In this document: positions 13,358-20,061 of the stretch, piece after piece
How positions within the stretch are numbered: position 1 is the first letter of the stretch
Layout: the number at the start of each line of letters is the position of its first letter
Assembly: GCA_045536015.1 (NCBI GenBank)
Contig: JAZSMS010000102.1
Span: forward strand, 1-20,061
Length of the DNA: 20,061 bases
Source of the DNA: JAZSMS01 sp045536015
GTDB taxonomy: Bacteria > Bacillota > Clostridia > Christensenellales > QALW01
Direction: 5' to 3'
Program-made: the position numbers and the translations under genes
Notes under the pieces: model-generated
What the model saw: only the letters and a program-made list of their open reading frames with translations
What the model was told of the DNA's origin: nothing
Databases searched by the model: none

Positions 13358-14833
13358 ATGTATTTATTGATGTTTTCTTCACCATATTCGTTTGCGGCAA
13401 AAATCGCCCTTATTTTAACCATTAGTGCGCTTACAGTAATTTTTGCACGCTATTACGTGCATATGCTTCAGCTTGAGGGATACTTTATTTCTCAGTTTAT
13501 GCCGCATCTTTTTCATAGAATATTACATCCTAAAACACTCGTTTCACCTGCAAAGCAAAAAAAGCCGCTTGTTTACACAGCTAGAATTAAACGTTTGTTT
13601 GTTGTAATTTCACTTGTTGTGCTTTTATCCTGCAGTGCGATAGTTCTTTGTGTTGATACACTTTTATCACTTTTATGTGTTTTGCTTATTCCTTTTGCTT
13701 CGCTTATCGTTTTAATAAGCGCGCTTATTACAAAGCCTATCGAGGCACTTATTGCAAAGTTTTACGTTCTAGATGCAAAGCGCAAGCTCGATGCCCGTAA
13801 AGATTTAAAAATAATTGCAATTACAGGTAGTTACGGCAAAACAAGCACCAAATTTATTTTATCAACTATTTTAAGTGAAAAATATTCTGTGCTTACTCCC
13901 CCTTCTAGCTACAACACAACTTTAGGTGTTGTTCGCGTTATTCGCGAGCGTCTTCAGCCCGATGACGAAATTTTTATTTGTGAAATGGGTTCGCGCCATA
14001 TTGGTGATATTAAGGAAATCTGCTCATTCGTTCATCCCGATGCAGCAATAATAACATCTATCGGTCCTCAGCACCTCGATACTTTTGGTTCGATCGAGGG
14101 CGTTAAAAAAGGCAAATTTGAGCTTATCGAAGCGCTTGACAAAGATTCCTTTGCCGTTTTTGCTTCGACAAACGACGATATTCTTTCGCTTTATCAAAAA
14201 GCCGAATGTGTTAAGCTTACCGCAGGCTTTAATGATTTTGATTCCCTTCGTGCCGAGAATATTACCGTTGGTTGCTCTGGTAGTGCTTTTTCACTTGTTT
14301 TCCCAGATGGCGAAATAGCAGAATGTTCTACCTCACTGCTTGGCAAGCACAATATTTCAAACATTTTGGTTGCGGCTGCAGCAGCATATAAGTTAGGTCT
14401 TTCAATCGAGCAAATCGTTCGGGGAATAAGCAAAATAAAACCTGTTGAGCACCGCTTACAGATTGTTAGGCAAAAACCCATTACTATTATTGACGATGCA
14501 TTTAATTCGTCTCCAAACGGTGCTTCTGCCGCACTTGACGTGCTTAAAAGTTTTTTAGGCAGACGAATTATTATAACCCCCGGTTTTGTAGAGCTTGGCG
14601 ATAAATTAGATTACTATCACTTTGAGCTTGGCAAAAAAATTGCCGAGTGTGCCGATATTGCCATTTTAGTTGGCAAAAAACGCACCGAAAAGATTGTAGA
14701 AGGTCTTGGTAATTTTAAACAGGTTTACGTTGTTTCATCGCTTTTTGAAGCAACCGAGCTCTTAGGTAAAATTTCGCAAGTTGGCGACGTTGTATTATTT
14801 GAAAACGACTTACCCGATAATTTTAACGAATAA
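13358..14833 (+). CDS. Membrane-anchored MurF-like Mur ligase
   Basis: ATP-dependent ligase resembling MurF, which adds D-Ala-D-Ala to UDP-MurNAc-tripeptide. The P-loop TGSYGKTST is at 156-164; EMGSRHIGDIKEI, then ITSIGPQHLDTFGS, and DDAFNSSPNGASAAL match the MurF EMG, IGxAHL and DAYNANP blocks. Residues 1-150 are unusual: instead of the soluble substrate-binding domain of MurF there are about three hydrophobic segments (around 12-30, 80-102 and 104-126) with a basic linker KRKLDARKDLK before the ligase core. The Ddl gene follows 12 bases later, which supports the MurF role. Other Mur-ligase functions cannot be excluded. GGAG precedes the ATG. Confidence 0.82.
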   Translation: MYLLMFSSPYSFAAKIALILTISALTVIFARYYVHMLQLEGYFISQFMPHLFHRILHPKTLVSPAKQKKPLVYTARIKRLFVVISLVVLLSCSAIVLCVDTLLSLLCVLLIPFASLIVLISALITKPIEALIAKFYVLDAKRKLDARKDLKIIAITGSYGKTSTKFILSTILSEKYSVLTPPSSYNTTLGVVRVIRERLQPDDEIFICEMGSRHIGDIKEICSFVHPDAAIITSIGPQHLDTFGSIEGVKKGKFELIEALDKDSFAVFASTNDDILSLYQKAECVKLTAGFNDFDSLRAENITVGCSGSAFSLVFPDGEIAECSTSLLGKHNISNILVAAAAAYKLGLSIEQIVRGISKIKPVEHRLQIVRQKPITIIDDAFNSSPNGASAALDVLKSFLGRRIIITPGFVELGDKLDYYHFELGKKIAECADIAILVGKKRTEKIVEGLGNFKQVYVVSSLFEATELLGKISQVGDVVLFENDLPDNFNE

Positions 14834-14845
14834 AAGGAGTTTTTT

Positions 14846-16057
14846 ATGAACGTAGCAGTTTTCTTTGGTGGCAAAACGGTTGAACACGACGTTTCTATCG
14901 TTACTGCCCAACAGCTTATGCAAAACATAAATAAAGAAAAGCACACCGTTATTCCCGTTTATATTACGCGTGACGGCGACTGGTTTTCGGGCGAAAAATT
15001 AACGCACGTAGAAGCCTTTTCTTCCTTTGATAAAGGCGATAAAGATATTACGCGCGTGTATATTCCCGCAAACAGTAAAGTAAAGCAATTATACCGTTTT
15101 AACACAAAAAACGGTTTATTCAAAAAAGAAAGCACCTTTTTTGCAAAAGTTGACGTTGCTATTTTGGCAATGCACGGCTTAAACGGCGAAGACGGCTCAC
15201 TTCAGGGCTTGCTTGAGCTTGCAAGCATTCCCTACACCTCAAGTGGTGTTTTAGGCTCGGCAGCAGGAATGGATAAAATTTTAATGAAGGCGGCATTTAT
15301 TGGTGACGGCTTGCCCGTTTTACCTTACACCTTTTTTGACCGCGAGGCATGGAAAAAGGAAAACGACGCTATAATTAACCGTTGCGAAGAAAAGCTAACG
15401 TACCCAATGTTTGTAAAGCCTTCTAATTTAGGCTCAAGTATAGGAATAAGCAAGGCTCATAACAGGCAGGAGCTTATCGATGCAATTAACGTTGCAATCG
15501 AATACGACCACCGCATTTTAGTTGAGCAAGGTATTGATTTACCCAAGGAAATTAACTGCTCAGCTCTTGGCTTTGGTGACGATGTTTCGGCTTCGGTTTG
15601 TGAAATGCCCGCAGGTGCCGACGAGTTTTTATCGTTTTCGGATAAATACTTAAACGGTGGAAAAAATCAAGCAAGCATGGAAGCTTTAGCACGAAAAATT
15701 CCTGCGCCTATTCCCCAGGAAATGACTGCAAAAATTCAAGAATATTCCAAACAAATTTTTAAGCTTTTAGACTGCAAAGGCGTTGTGCGCATTGACTATA
15801 TCTGCTCTAACGACTTATCAACGCTTTACGTTAACGAAATTAATACTATCCCCGGATCATTTGCCTTTTATCTTTGGGAGCCCCTTGGCATAAGCTATGA
15901 GGAGCTTATCGAAAAGCTTATTGACTTTGCATTAAAGGCATTTGAATCAAGAAAGAATAACAATTTTGCATTTGACTCCGAAATAATTTCGAAATTTGCC
16001 GCAAATTCCGCAGGCGGAAAAATGGGCAAGCTTGGAAAATTCGGCGGTGCAAAATGA
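14846..16057 (+). CDS. ddl: D-alanine--D-alanine ligase
   Basis: ATP-grasp ligase that makes the D-Ala-D-Ala dipeptide used by MurF. FFGGKTVEHDVSI at 5-17 carries the first-substrate Glu and Ser; MFVKPSNLGSSIGISK is the ATP-grasp and serine-loop segment; KYLNGG marks a tyrosine-type omega loop as in D-Ala-D-Ala rather than D-Ala-D-Lac enzymes; RIDYI and VNEINTIPGSFAFYLWEP hold the metal ligands. At 403 residues it is longer than usual. The extra length is spread between an insert after the N-terminal lobe and a Gly/Lys-rich tail (GGKMGKLGKFGGAK). AAAGGAG is upstream. Overlaps the lipoprotein gene by 4 bases. Confidence 0.92.
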   Translation: MNVAVFFGGKTVEHDVSIVTAQQLMQNINKEKHTVIPVYITRDGDWFSGEKLTHVEAFSSFDKGDKDITRVYIPANSKVKQLYRFNTKNGLFKKESTFFAKVDVAILAMHGLNGEDGSLQGLLELASIPYTSSGVLGSAAGMDKILMKAAFIGDGLPVLPYTFFDREAWKKENDAIINRCEEKLTYPMFVKPSNLGSSIGISKAHNRQELIDAINVAIEYDHRILVEQGIDLPKEINCSALGFGDDVSASVCEMPAGADEFLSFSDKYLNGGKNQASMEALARKIPAPIPQEMTAKIQEYSKQIFKLLDCKGVVRIDYICSNDLSTLYVNEINTIPGSFAFYLWEPLGISYEELIEKLIDFALKAFESRKNNNFAFDSEIISKFAANSAGGKMGKLGKFGGAK

Positions 16058-16605
16058 AACGCGTATTATCCTGCATTTTAATAATCGTTTCGCTTTTTCT
16101 TGTTTCATGCTCTCCCGCAAAGGCAAATGCCAAAAACACGGTTGAAGCATATTTAACCGCGCTTTCTTCACTTGACTATACTGCCGCAAACGCACTGGTT
16201 ATTCAAAGCGAAGAAAATTTAAAGGCAGAAATTGAACAAAGTAAGGCAAACGATAAGATTTTTAAAAATCTTAAGTTTGAAATCTTAAATGTTTCTAAGC
16301 AAGACGACGTTTTTTACGTTACTCTGATAATAGAACAATTAAGTCTTGCAACGGTATATATTGATACCGTTAACGACTATGATGCATACGTTAAAGCGGC
16401 AAAGCAACAAGGCAAAACGTATTCTGATTCTGCCCTAAAGGCAAAATGGGACGAGTTTTTTGAAACGCGCTTATCCGGTAGCGAAACTGTTGCTTCGTTT
16501 GCCTGCGAAGCCATTGTAATAAACGAAGGCAAAATTTTAATGACTTCGCATCTTCGCAACGCACTTTTTGGCGGAGCACTTGATGCGATAAACAATAATA
16601 AATAA
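16054..16605 (+). CDS. Small lipoprotein of unknown function
   Basis: The 183-residue product has a lipoprotein signal (KRVLSCILIIVSLFLVSC, lipobox LVSC, C19) and should be anchored on the outer face of the membrane. The mature part, AKNTVEAYLTALSSLDYTAANALV onward, looks like a cystatin/NTF2-like alpha-beta domain of the kind seen in DUF4878-type lipoproteins, but I cannot name the family with certainty. It overlaps ddl by 4 bases (ATGA) and is followed by lrp with its own GGAGG. A cell-envelope role is suggested only by the neighbours. Confidence 0.75.
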   Translation: MKRVLSCILIIVSLFLVSCSPAKANAKNTVEAYLTALSSLDYTAANALVIQSEENLKAEIEQSKANDKIFKNLKFEILNVSKQDDVFYVTLIIEQLSLATVYIDTVNDYDAYVKAAKQQGKTYSDSALKAKWDEFFETRLSGSETVASFACEAIVINEGKILMTSHLRNALFGGALDAINNNK

Positions 16606-16619
16606 ACGGAGGACTTTTT

Positions 16620-17108
16620 ATGAGTGATTTACAACTTAAAATTTTAGAATTACTTCATTCTGACGCACATCTTGCCGCAAGCGATATTGCGGTTATGCTT
16701 GGAAATACCGAGGATGAAATTAAAGACGAAATTGCAAGCCTTGAAAATTCGGGCGTTATTATTGGATATGGCGCAATTATTAACACCGAGCTTGTTAATT
16801 CTGACGACGTAAGTGCGCTTATCGAGGTTAAAATTACACCTCAGCACGATTGCGGCTTTGATGCCATTGCGCGCAGAATTTATTCTTTCCCCGAGGTTAA
16901 ATCGTGCTATTTAATGAGTGGCTCTTTTGACCTTATGGTTATTGTTGAGGGCAAAAATATCCGCGAGGTTGCATCATTTGTTGCCGAGCGACTTTCGGTG
17001 CAGGATAACGTTTTAAGCTGTGCTACGCACTTTATTTTAAAGCGCTATAAGCAAGACGGTAACACATTTGCTAACAAAGATGATTTAAGGCAGGCTGTAT
17101 CACCGTGA
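16620..17108 (+). CDS. Lrp/AsnC family transcriptional regulator
   Basis: Amino-acid-responsive regulator. An N-terminal winged helix-turn-helix (residues about 3-50: LQLKILELLHSDAHLAASDIAVMLG, then ENSGVIIGYGAIIN) is followed by an AsnC/RAM ligand domain (ALIEVKITPQHDCGFDAIARRIYSFPEVKSCYLMSGSFDLMVIVEG). At 162 residues it has normal length. GGAGG six bases before the ATG. It overlaps the aminotransferase start, as in the yugG-yugH pair of Bacillus. The effector is likely an amino acid, which one is not visible. Confidence 0.9.
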   Translation: MSDLQLKILELLHSDAHLAASDIAVMLGNTEDEIKDEIASLENSGVIIGYGAIINTELVNSDDVSALIEVKITPQHDCGFDAIARRIYSFPEVKSCYLMSGSFDLMVIVEGKNIREVASFVAERLSVQDNVLSCATHFILKRYKQDGNTFANKDDLRQAVSP

Positions 17109-18286
17109 TGAATTGGAATGATAAATTATCTAGTCACGTTTTGTCAATTAAGCCCTCAGGAATACGCAAATTTTTTGACATCGTACAAACAATACCCGAC
17201 GCTATCTCTCTTGGCGTTGGCGAGCCTGACTTTATAACACCCTGGCATATACGTGACGCCGCAGTAGAATCTATCCGCAACGGCCATACTGCTTATACCT
17301 CTAACTCTGGCACACCCAAGCTTAGAAAGCTTATAAGCCAGTATATGCAACAGCGTTTTTCGCTTGAATATAATTACGAAGACGAAATTTTAATTACCGT
17401 CGGTGCATCGGAGGCTATTGACTTATCGCTCCGTGCGTGCATTTGCCCCGGTGACGAGGTTATTATCCCCGACCCAAGCTACGTTTCGTACATGCCCAAC
17501 GTATTGCTTGTTCACGGCGTGCCAAAGCCCGTTAAGGTTAAGGCAGAAAACGATTTTCGCATAACTGCCGAAGAAATTGAAGCAAGCATAACAAGTAAAA
17601 CAAAGGCTATAATTCTGCCCTATCCCAACAACCCTACGGGCGCTATTTTAGAAAAGAATGACCTTGAAGAGCTTGCAAAGGTCATCAAAAAGCACGACCT
17701 TATAGTTATTTCTGACGAAATTTATGCCGAGCTTACTTATTCGACTAAGCACGTTTCTATTGCTTCTATTTCAGGTATGCGTGAGCGCACTATAGTTTTA
17801 AACGGCTTTTCAAAATCGTTTGCTATGACGGGCTGGCGCGTAGGCTTTGTTTGCGCACCTAAAGAAGCTCTTGAGCAAATGCGCAAAATTCATCAGTACG
17901 TTATTATGTGCGCTTCTACAATGTCGCAGGCGGCGGCAGAAGAAGCCCTTGAATCTTCGCTTAAAGATAATTTTTCTGACGTTTCGCGTATGCATGATGA
18001 TTACGACATGCGCCGCAGAGTTATCTTTTCAAAGCTTAATTCGCTTGGTCTTAACTGCTTTGAGCCAAAGGGCGCATTTTATATCTTTCCAAGCATTTCT
18101 TCAAGCGGTCTTTCCTGTGATGATTTTGCAACAAAGCTACTCGAGCAGCAGCACGTTGCTATAGTTCCCGGAACTGCATTTGGCGAAGGTGGCGAAGGTT
18201 TTGCACGTTGCTCATACGCATCTTCTATAAAAAATATTAACGAGGCTATGGAGCGCATTGGTCGCTTTCTTGAAACGATAAAATGA
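17108..18286 (+). CDS. Class I/II pyridoxal-phosphate aminotransferase
   Basis: Fold-type I aminotransferase, close in layout to YugH/PatA/AspC-like enzymes. SLGVGEPDF at the N-terminus, YTSNSGTPKLRKLI, PYPNNPTGA (PLP-ring Asn), ISDEIYAEL (Asp and Tyr), GFSKSFAMTGWRVG with the Schiff-base lysine K236, and the late ARCSYASS arginine are all present. Length 392 aa. The ATG at 17108 overlaps the lrp stop; GTG at 17105 would add one residue. The regulator next door probably controls it. Substrate is not determined: aspartate, alanine or an aromatic/branched amino acid are possible. Confidence 0.9.
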   Translation: MNWNDKLSSHVLSIKPSGIRKFFDIVQTIPDAISLGVGEPDFITPWHIRDAAVESIRNGHTAYTSNSGTPKLRKLISQYMQQRFSLEYNYEDEILITVGASEAIDLSLRACICPGDEVIIPDPSYVSYMPNVLLVHGVPKPVKVKAENDFRITAEEIEASITSKTKAIILPYPNNPTGAILEKNDLEELAKVIKKHDLIVISDEIYAELTYSTKHVSIASISGMRERTIVLNGFSKSFAMTGWRVGFVCAPKEALEQMRKIHQYVIMCASTMSQAAAEEALESSLKDNFSDVSRMHDDYDMRRRVIFSKLNSLGLNCFEPKGAFYIFPSISSSGLSCDDFATKLLEQQHVAIVPGTAFGEGGEGFARCSYASSIKNINEAMERIGRFLETIK

Positions 18287-18789
18287 TAAACATTGTACTT
18301 GTAGAACCCGAAATTCCATACAACACAGGCAATATTGCCAGAACCTGCGCCGCAAGCGGTGCTCGATTGCATCTTGTCCGCCCTCTTGGCTTTGAACTTG
18401 ATGACAAAAAGCTTAAACGCGCAGGGCTTGACTATTGGCACTTGCTTGATATAACGTATTACGACAGTTTTGCCGAGGTTAAGGATAAAAACCCGCAGGG
18501 TACCTTCTTTTATGCAACTACAAAGGGCGGAAACGTTTATTCTGACGTTTCTTACCCTGACGAATCCTTTATCGTGTTTGGCAAGGAAACAAAGGGCTTG
18601 CCCGAAGATTTGCTAAAAGAGAATCTTTCCTCGTGTGTCAGAATTCCTATGGTAGAAGAAGCACGCTCATTAAACCTTTGCAACAGTGTTGCGATAGTGT
18701 TATACGAGGTTTTAAGGCAAAAAGATTTTACCGATATGCACCTTTTTGGCAAGCTTAAAGGCATTGAGCTTGGAGAAAACAGTATATAA
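18283..18789 (+). CDS. trmL: tRNA (cytidine(34)-2'-O)-methyltransferase TrmL
   Basis: SPOUT-class enzyme that methylates the wobble nucleotide 34 of certain leucine tRNAs. VLVEPEIPYNTGNIARTCAASGARLHLV at 5-32 is the family signature, followed by RAGLDYWHLLD, FVFGKETKGLP-type segment (IVFGKETKGLPEDLL) and the knot-forming IPMVEEARSLNLCNSVAIVLYE. Length 168 aa matches. Overlaps the aminotransferase stop by 4 bases, and is the last gene before the terminator. Confidence 0.95.
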   Translation: MINIVLVEPEIPYNTGNIARTCAASGARLHLVRPLGFELDDKKLKRAGLDYWHLLDITYYDSFAEVKDKNPQGTFFYATTKGGNVYSDVSYPDESFIVFGKETKGLPEDLLKENLSSCVRIPMVEEARSLNLCNSVAIVLYEVLRQKDFTDMHLFGKLKGIELGENSI

Positions 18790-18800
18790 TGTATATAAAA

Positions 18801-18825
18801 AACGACGCAAACGCGTCGTTTTTTT
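18801..18825. terminator. Bidirectional terminator between trmL and the small minus-strand gene
   Basis: AACGACGC (18801-18808) pairs with GCGTCGTT (18813-18820) around AAAC, with A-tract on the left and T-tract on the right. It serves both convergent transcripts and abuts the minus-strand stop codon. Confidence 0.88.
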
Positions 18826-19102
18826 ATTTAAACTCTAATTCAGCAGTATCTTTTAATTCTTCTTTTAATCTATCAAAGGCTGCCTGTTGGCGCTTTAAAA
18901 AATCTTTTTTATGCTCGATTGTCCAAGGCGAAGGTCCTTGTGGATAGTCCCAGTCAAGTGCCGTTTGAAACTCTTTTCCAAGCTCGGTTAAAATTTCTTC
19001 TAATTCCTTTGATACTCCTGCTTTTTCATAATCTACAGGACCGCCATCACCCCACAAGCAGTCGTAACAGCCCCACTCAAAAAACACTCTATACTTTTTC
19101 AT
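18824..19102 (-). CDS. Small protein of unknown function
   Basis: A 92-residue acidic protein, not recognised. The N-terminal half has a tryptophan- and cysteine-bearing segment FFEWGCYDCLWGDGGPVDYE with a C-x-x-C pair, then KELEEILTELGKEFQTALDW, and a C-terminal helical stretch rich in Lys and Glu (HKKDFLKRQQAAFDRLKEELKD). No signal peptide or membrane segment. It begins 1 base after truA ends; GAGG inside the last truA codons could serve as its ribosome binding site, so it is probably co-transcribed. The ORF has host-like codon choice. Confidence 0.7.
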   Translation of the reverse strand: MKKYRVFFEWGCYDCLWGDGGPVDYEKAGVSKELEEILTELGKEFQTALDWDYPQGPSPWTIEHKKDFLKRQQAAFDRLKEELKDTAELEFK

Positions 19103-19103
19103 C

Positions 19104-19835
19104 TTAATAGAATACCTCGTCCATTGTCAAGCCGCGCGCATCAGCAGTTGCACCTGCGCTTGTTCTATCCTTTCCCTCTACGGCATCAAAAACGCTTTGA
19201 ATGGTACGCTTACCTTTGCCGACTTCAATTAGCGTTCCTGCAATAATGCGTACCATATTATATAAAAAGCCGTTGCCTTCTACTATAATTTCTATAATAT
19301 TACCGTTTTTTACAACATCAAGCCTTGTAATAGTGCGCACAGTTGTTTTAGCACTGCCACCCGCGGCACAAAACGAAGCAAAATCGTGTGTACCTTTTAT
19401 ATGCTGCGACGCATCGCGCATTTTTTGCAAGTCAAGCTTTTCAGGAACAAAGCAAGTAAATCTTCCCATTAAAGCAGAAGAATACTGTGCATTAAAAATG
19501 CGGTAGATATATCTTTTTCCCTTTGCAGAAAAGCGGCAATGAAAATCTTCGTCTGCCTCCCAGCTCTTTGTAATGCGAATATCTTCAGGAAGCAGAGTAT
19601 TTAATATAAACATATATTTTTCGGCAGGGATAGTAGCATCAATTTCAAAATGAGCGCATTGACCGCGTGCATGAACACCACTATCGGTTCTGCCCGCGCC
19701 AAAAACGTTTACGTGCCCCTTGCCTATCGTTTCGAGAGCATCTTCAATTTTTTCCTGAACCGTTACGGCATTTTTTTGCCTTTGCCAACCTGCATAGCAA
19801 GTGCCGTCATATTCAACTAACATTGCAACTTTCAT
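19104..19835 (-). CDS. truA: tRNA pseudouridine(38-40) synthase TruA
   Basis: Isomerises uridines 38-40 in the anticodon arm of tRNAs. Catalytic D51 sits in FGAGRTDSGVHARGQ; EYDGTCYAGWQRQ at 8-20 and the late GFLYNMVRIIAGTLIEVGKG are diagnostic. Length 243 aa. It starts one base after the ecfT stop. Order ecfT-truA is conserved in Firmicutes, where they follow ecfA genes. Confidence 0.95.
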   Translation of the reverse strand: MKVAMLVEYDGTCYAGWQRQKNAVTVQEKIEDALETIGKGHVNVFGAGRTDSGVHARGQCAHFEIDATIPAEKYMFILNTLLPEDIRITKSWEADEDFHCRFSAKGKRYIYRIFNAQYSSALMGRFTCFVPEKLDLQKMRDASQHIKGTHDFASFCAAGGSAKTTVRTITRLDVVKNGNIIEIIVEGNGFLYNMVRIIAGTLIEVGKGKRTIQSVFDAVEGKDRTSAGATADARGLTMDEVFY

Positions 19836-19836
19836 T

Positions 19837-20061
19837 TTAACCTGCTAAAAACGGAAAAATTTGTGCAAGCACAAGCTTATCAGCCAAAATAACGCCGCAA
19901 AAAGCAACGACGATAACAAACGCTACCGCATCACGTTTAGTAAACTTTTGCACCTTTAAACGCGTTCTTCCTTCGCCACCGGAATAACAACGCGCCTCCA
20001 TAGCGGTAGCAAGCTCGTCAGCACGCCTGAAAGAGCTTACAAGCAACGGAATTACAAGCGC
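19837..20061 (-). CDS. ecfT: EcfT transmembrane subunit of ECF transporter (C-terminal part)
   Basis: Only the last 74 codons lie in the window; the frame is open to the right edge. The visible part reads ALVIPLLVSSFRRADELATA, then MEARCY-SGG (the ARG-type coupling helix motif of EcfT, A-R-C-Y-S), a basic linker GRTRLKVQKFTKRD and a last hydrophobic segment AVAFVIVVAFCGVILADKL. EcfT links the EcfA ATPases to vitamin-binding S components. The stop is next to truA. The A subunit genes would be expected just beyond the window. Confidence 0.88.
   Translation of the reverse strand, partial: ALVIPLLVSSFRRADELATAMEARCYSGGEGRTRLKVQKFTKRDAVAFVIVVAFCGVILADKLVLAQIFPFLAG

Noticed and set aside
14846..16057. 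VanA-like D-Ala-D-Lac ligase
   Set aside because: The omega loop carries KY as in D-Ala-D-Ala ligases, and no vanH or vanX type genes are nearby.

Overview
The window reads as a chromosomal segment of a low-GC, endospore-forming member of the Clostridia. Support for this comes from the sporulation pair yabP-yabQ next to a divIC-like gene, strong AAGGAGG-type ribosome binding sites, sigma-A promoters with 17-base spacers, and the tsaE-tsaB-rimI and ecfT-truA gene orders. I see no rRNA, tRNA or CRISPR array.

Left edge (1-1310): the 3' part of a large serine recombinase enters from outside, so the window starts at the end of a mobile element. It ends in its own terminator. Next comes a gene-free stretch that folds into three strong stem-loops followed by a further intrinsic terminator, which looks like a structured RNA or an element boundary. 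From 1311 to 3331 lies a three-gene operon: a TetR repressor with inverted repeats over and below its promoter, and a two-component ABC-2 exporter. A single DUF4886-type gene with its own promoter and terminator follows (3434-4165).

Region 4294-8518 is a four-gene operon: a lipoprotein binding protein, an ATPase, a fused double permease, and a winged-helix protein fused to a LicC/PntC-like cytidylyltransferase. The combination suggests uptake of a small phosphorylated or phosphonate compound (for example 2-aminoethylphosphonate or a phosphocholine-like substrate) and its activation with CTP. The substrate is inferred.

Region 8519-9145 contains no conventional gene. It holds a near-perfect consensus promoter with an A/T-rich upstream block, a transcript of about 350 nt with four tandem micro-ORFs of 8 to 16 codons, a long stem-loop that joins micro-ORF 1 to the start region of micro-ORF 2, and a strong terminator. 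It is the most unusual part of the window.

On the minus strand from 10971 down to 9146 is a compact yabP-yabQ-divIC-ppx operon with a candidate sporulation (sigma-E type) promoter. Divergent from it, a long plus-strand operon (11080-18789) runs tsaE, tsaB, rimI, alpha/beta hydrolase, a membrane-anchored MurF-like ligase, D-Ala-D-Ala ligase, a lipoprotein, an Lrp/AsnC regulator, a class I aminotransferase and trmL. It joins tRNA modification (t6A) with the last cytoplasmic steps of peptidoglycan precursor synthesis. It ends at a bidirectional terminator facing a minus-strand group of ecfT (partial), truA and a small uncharacterised gene.
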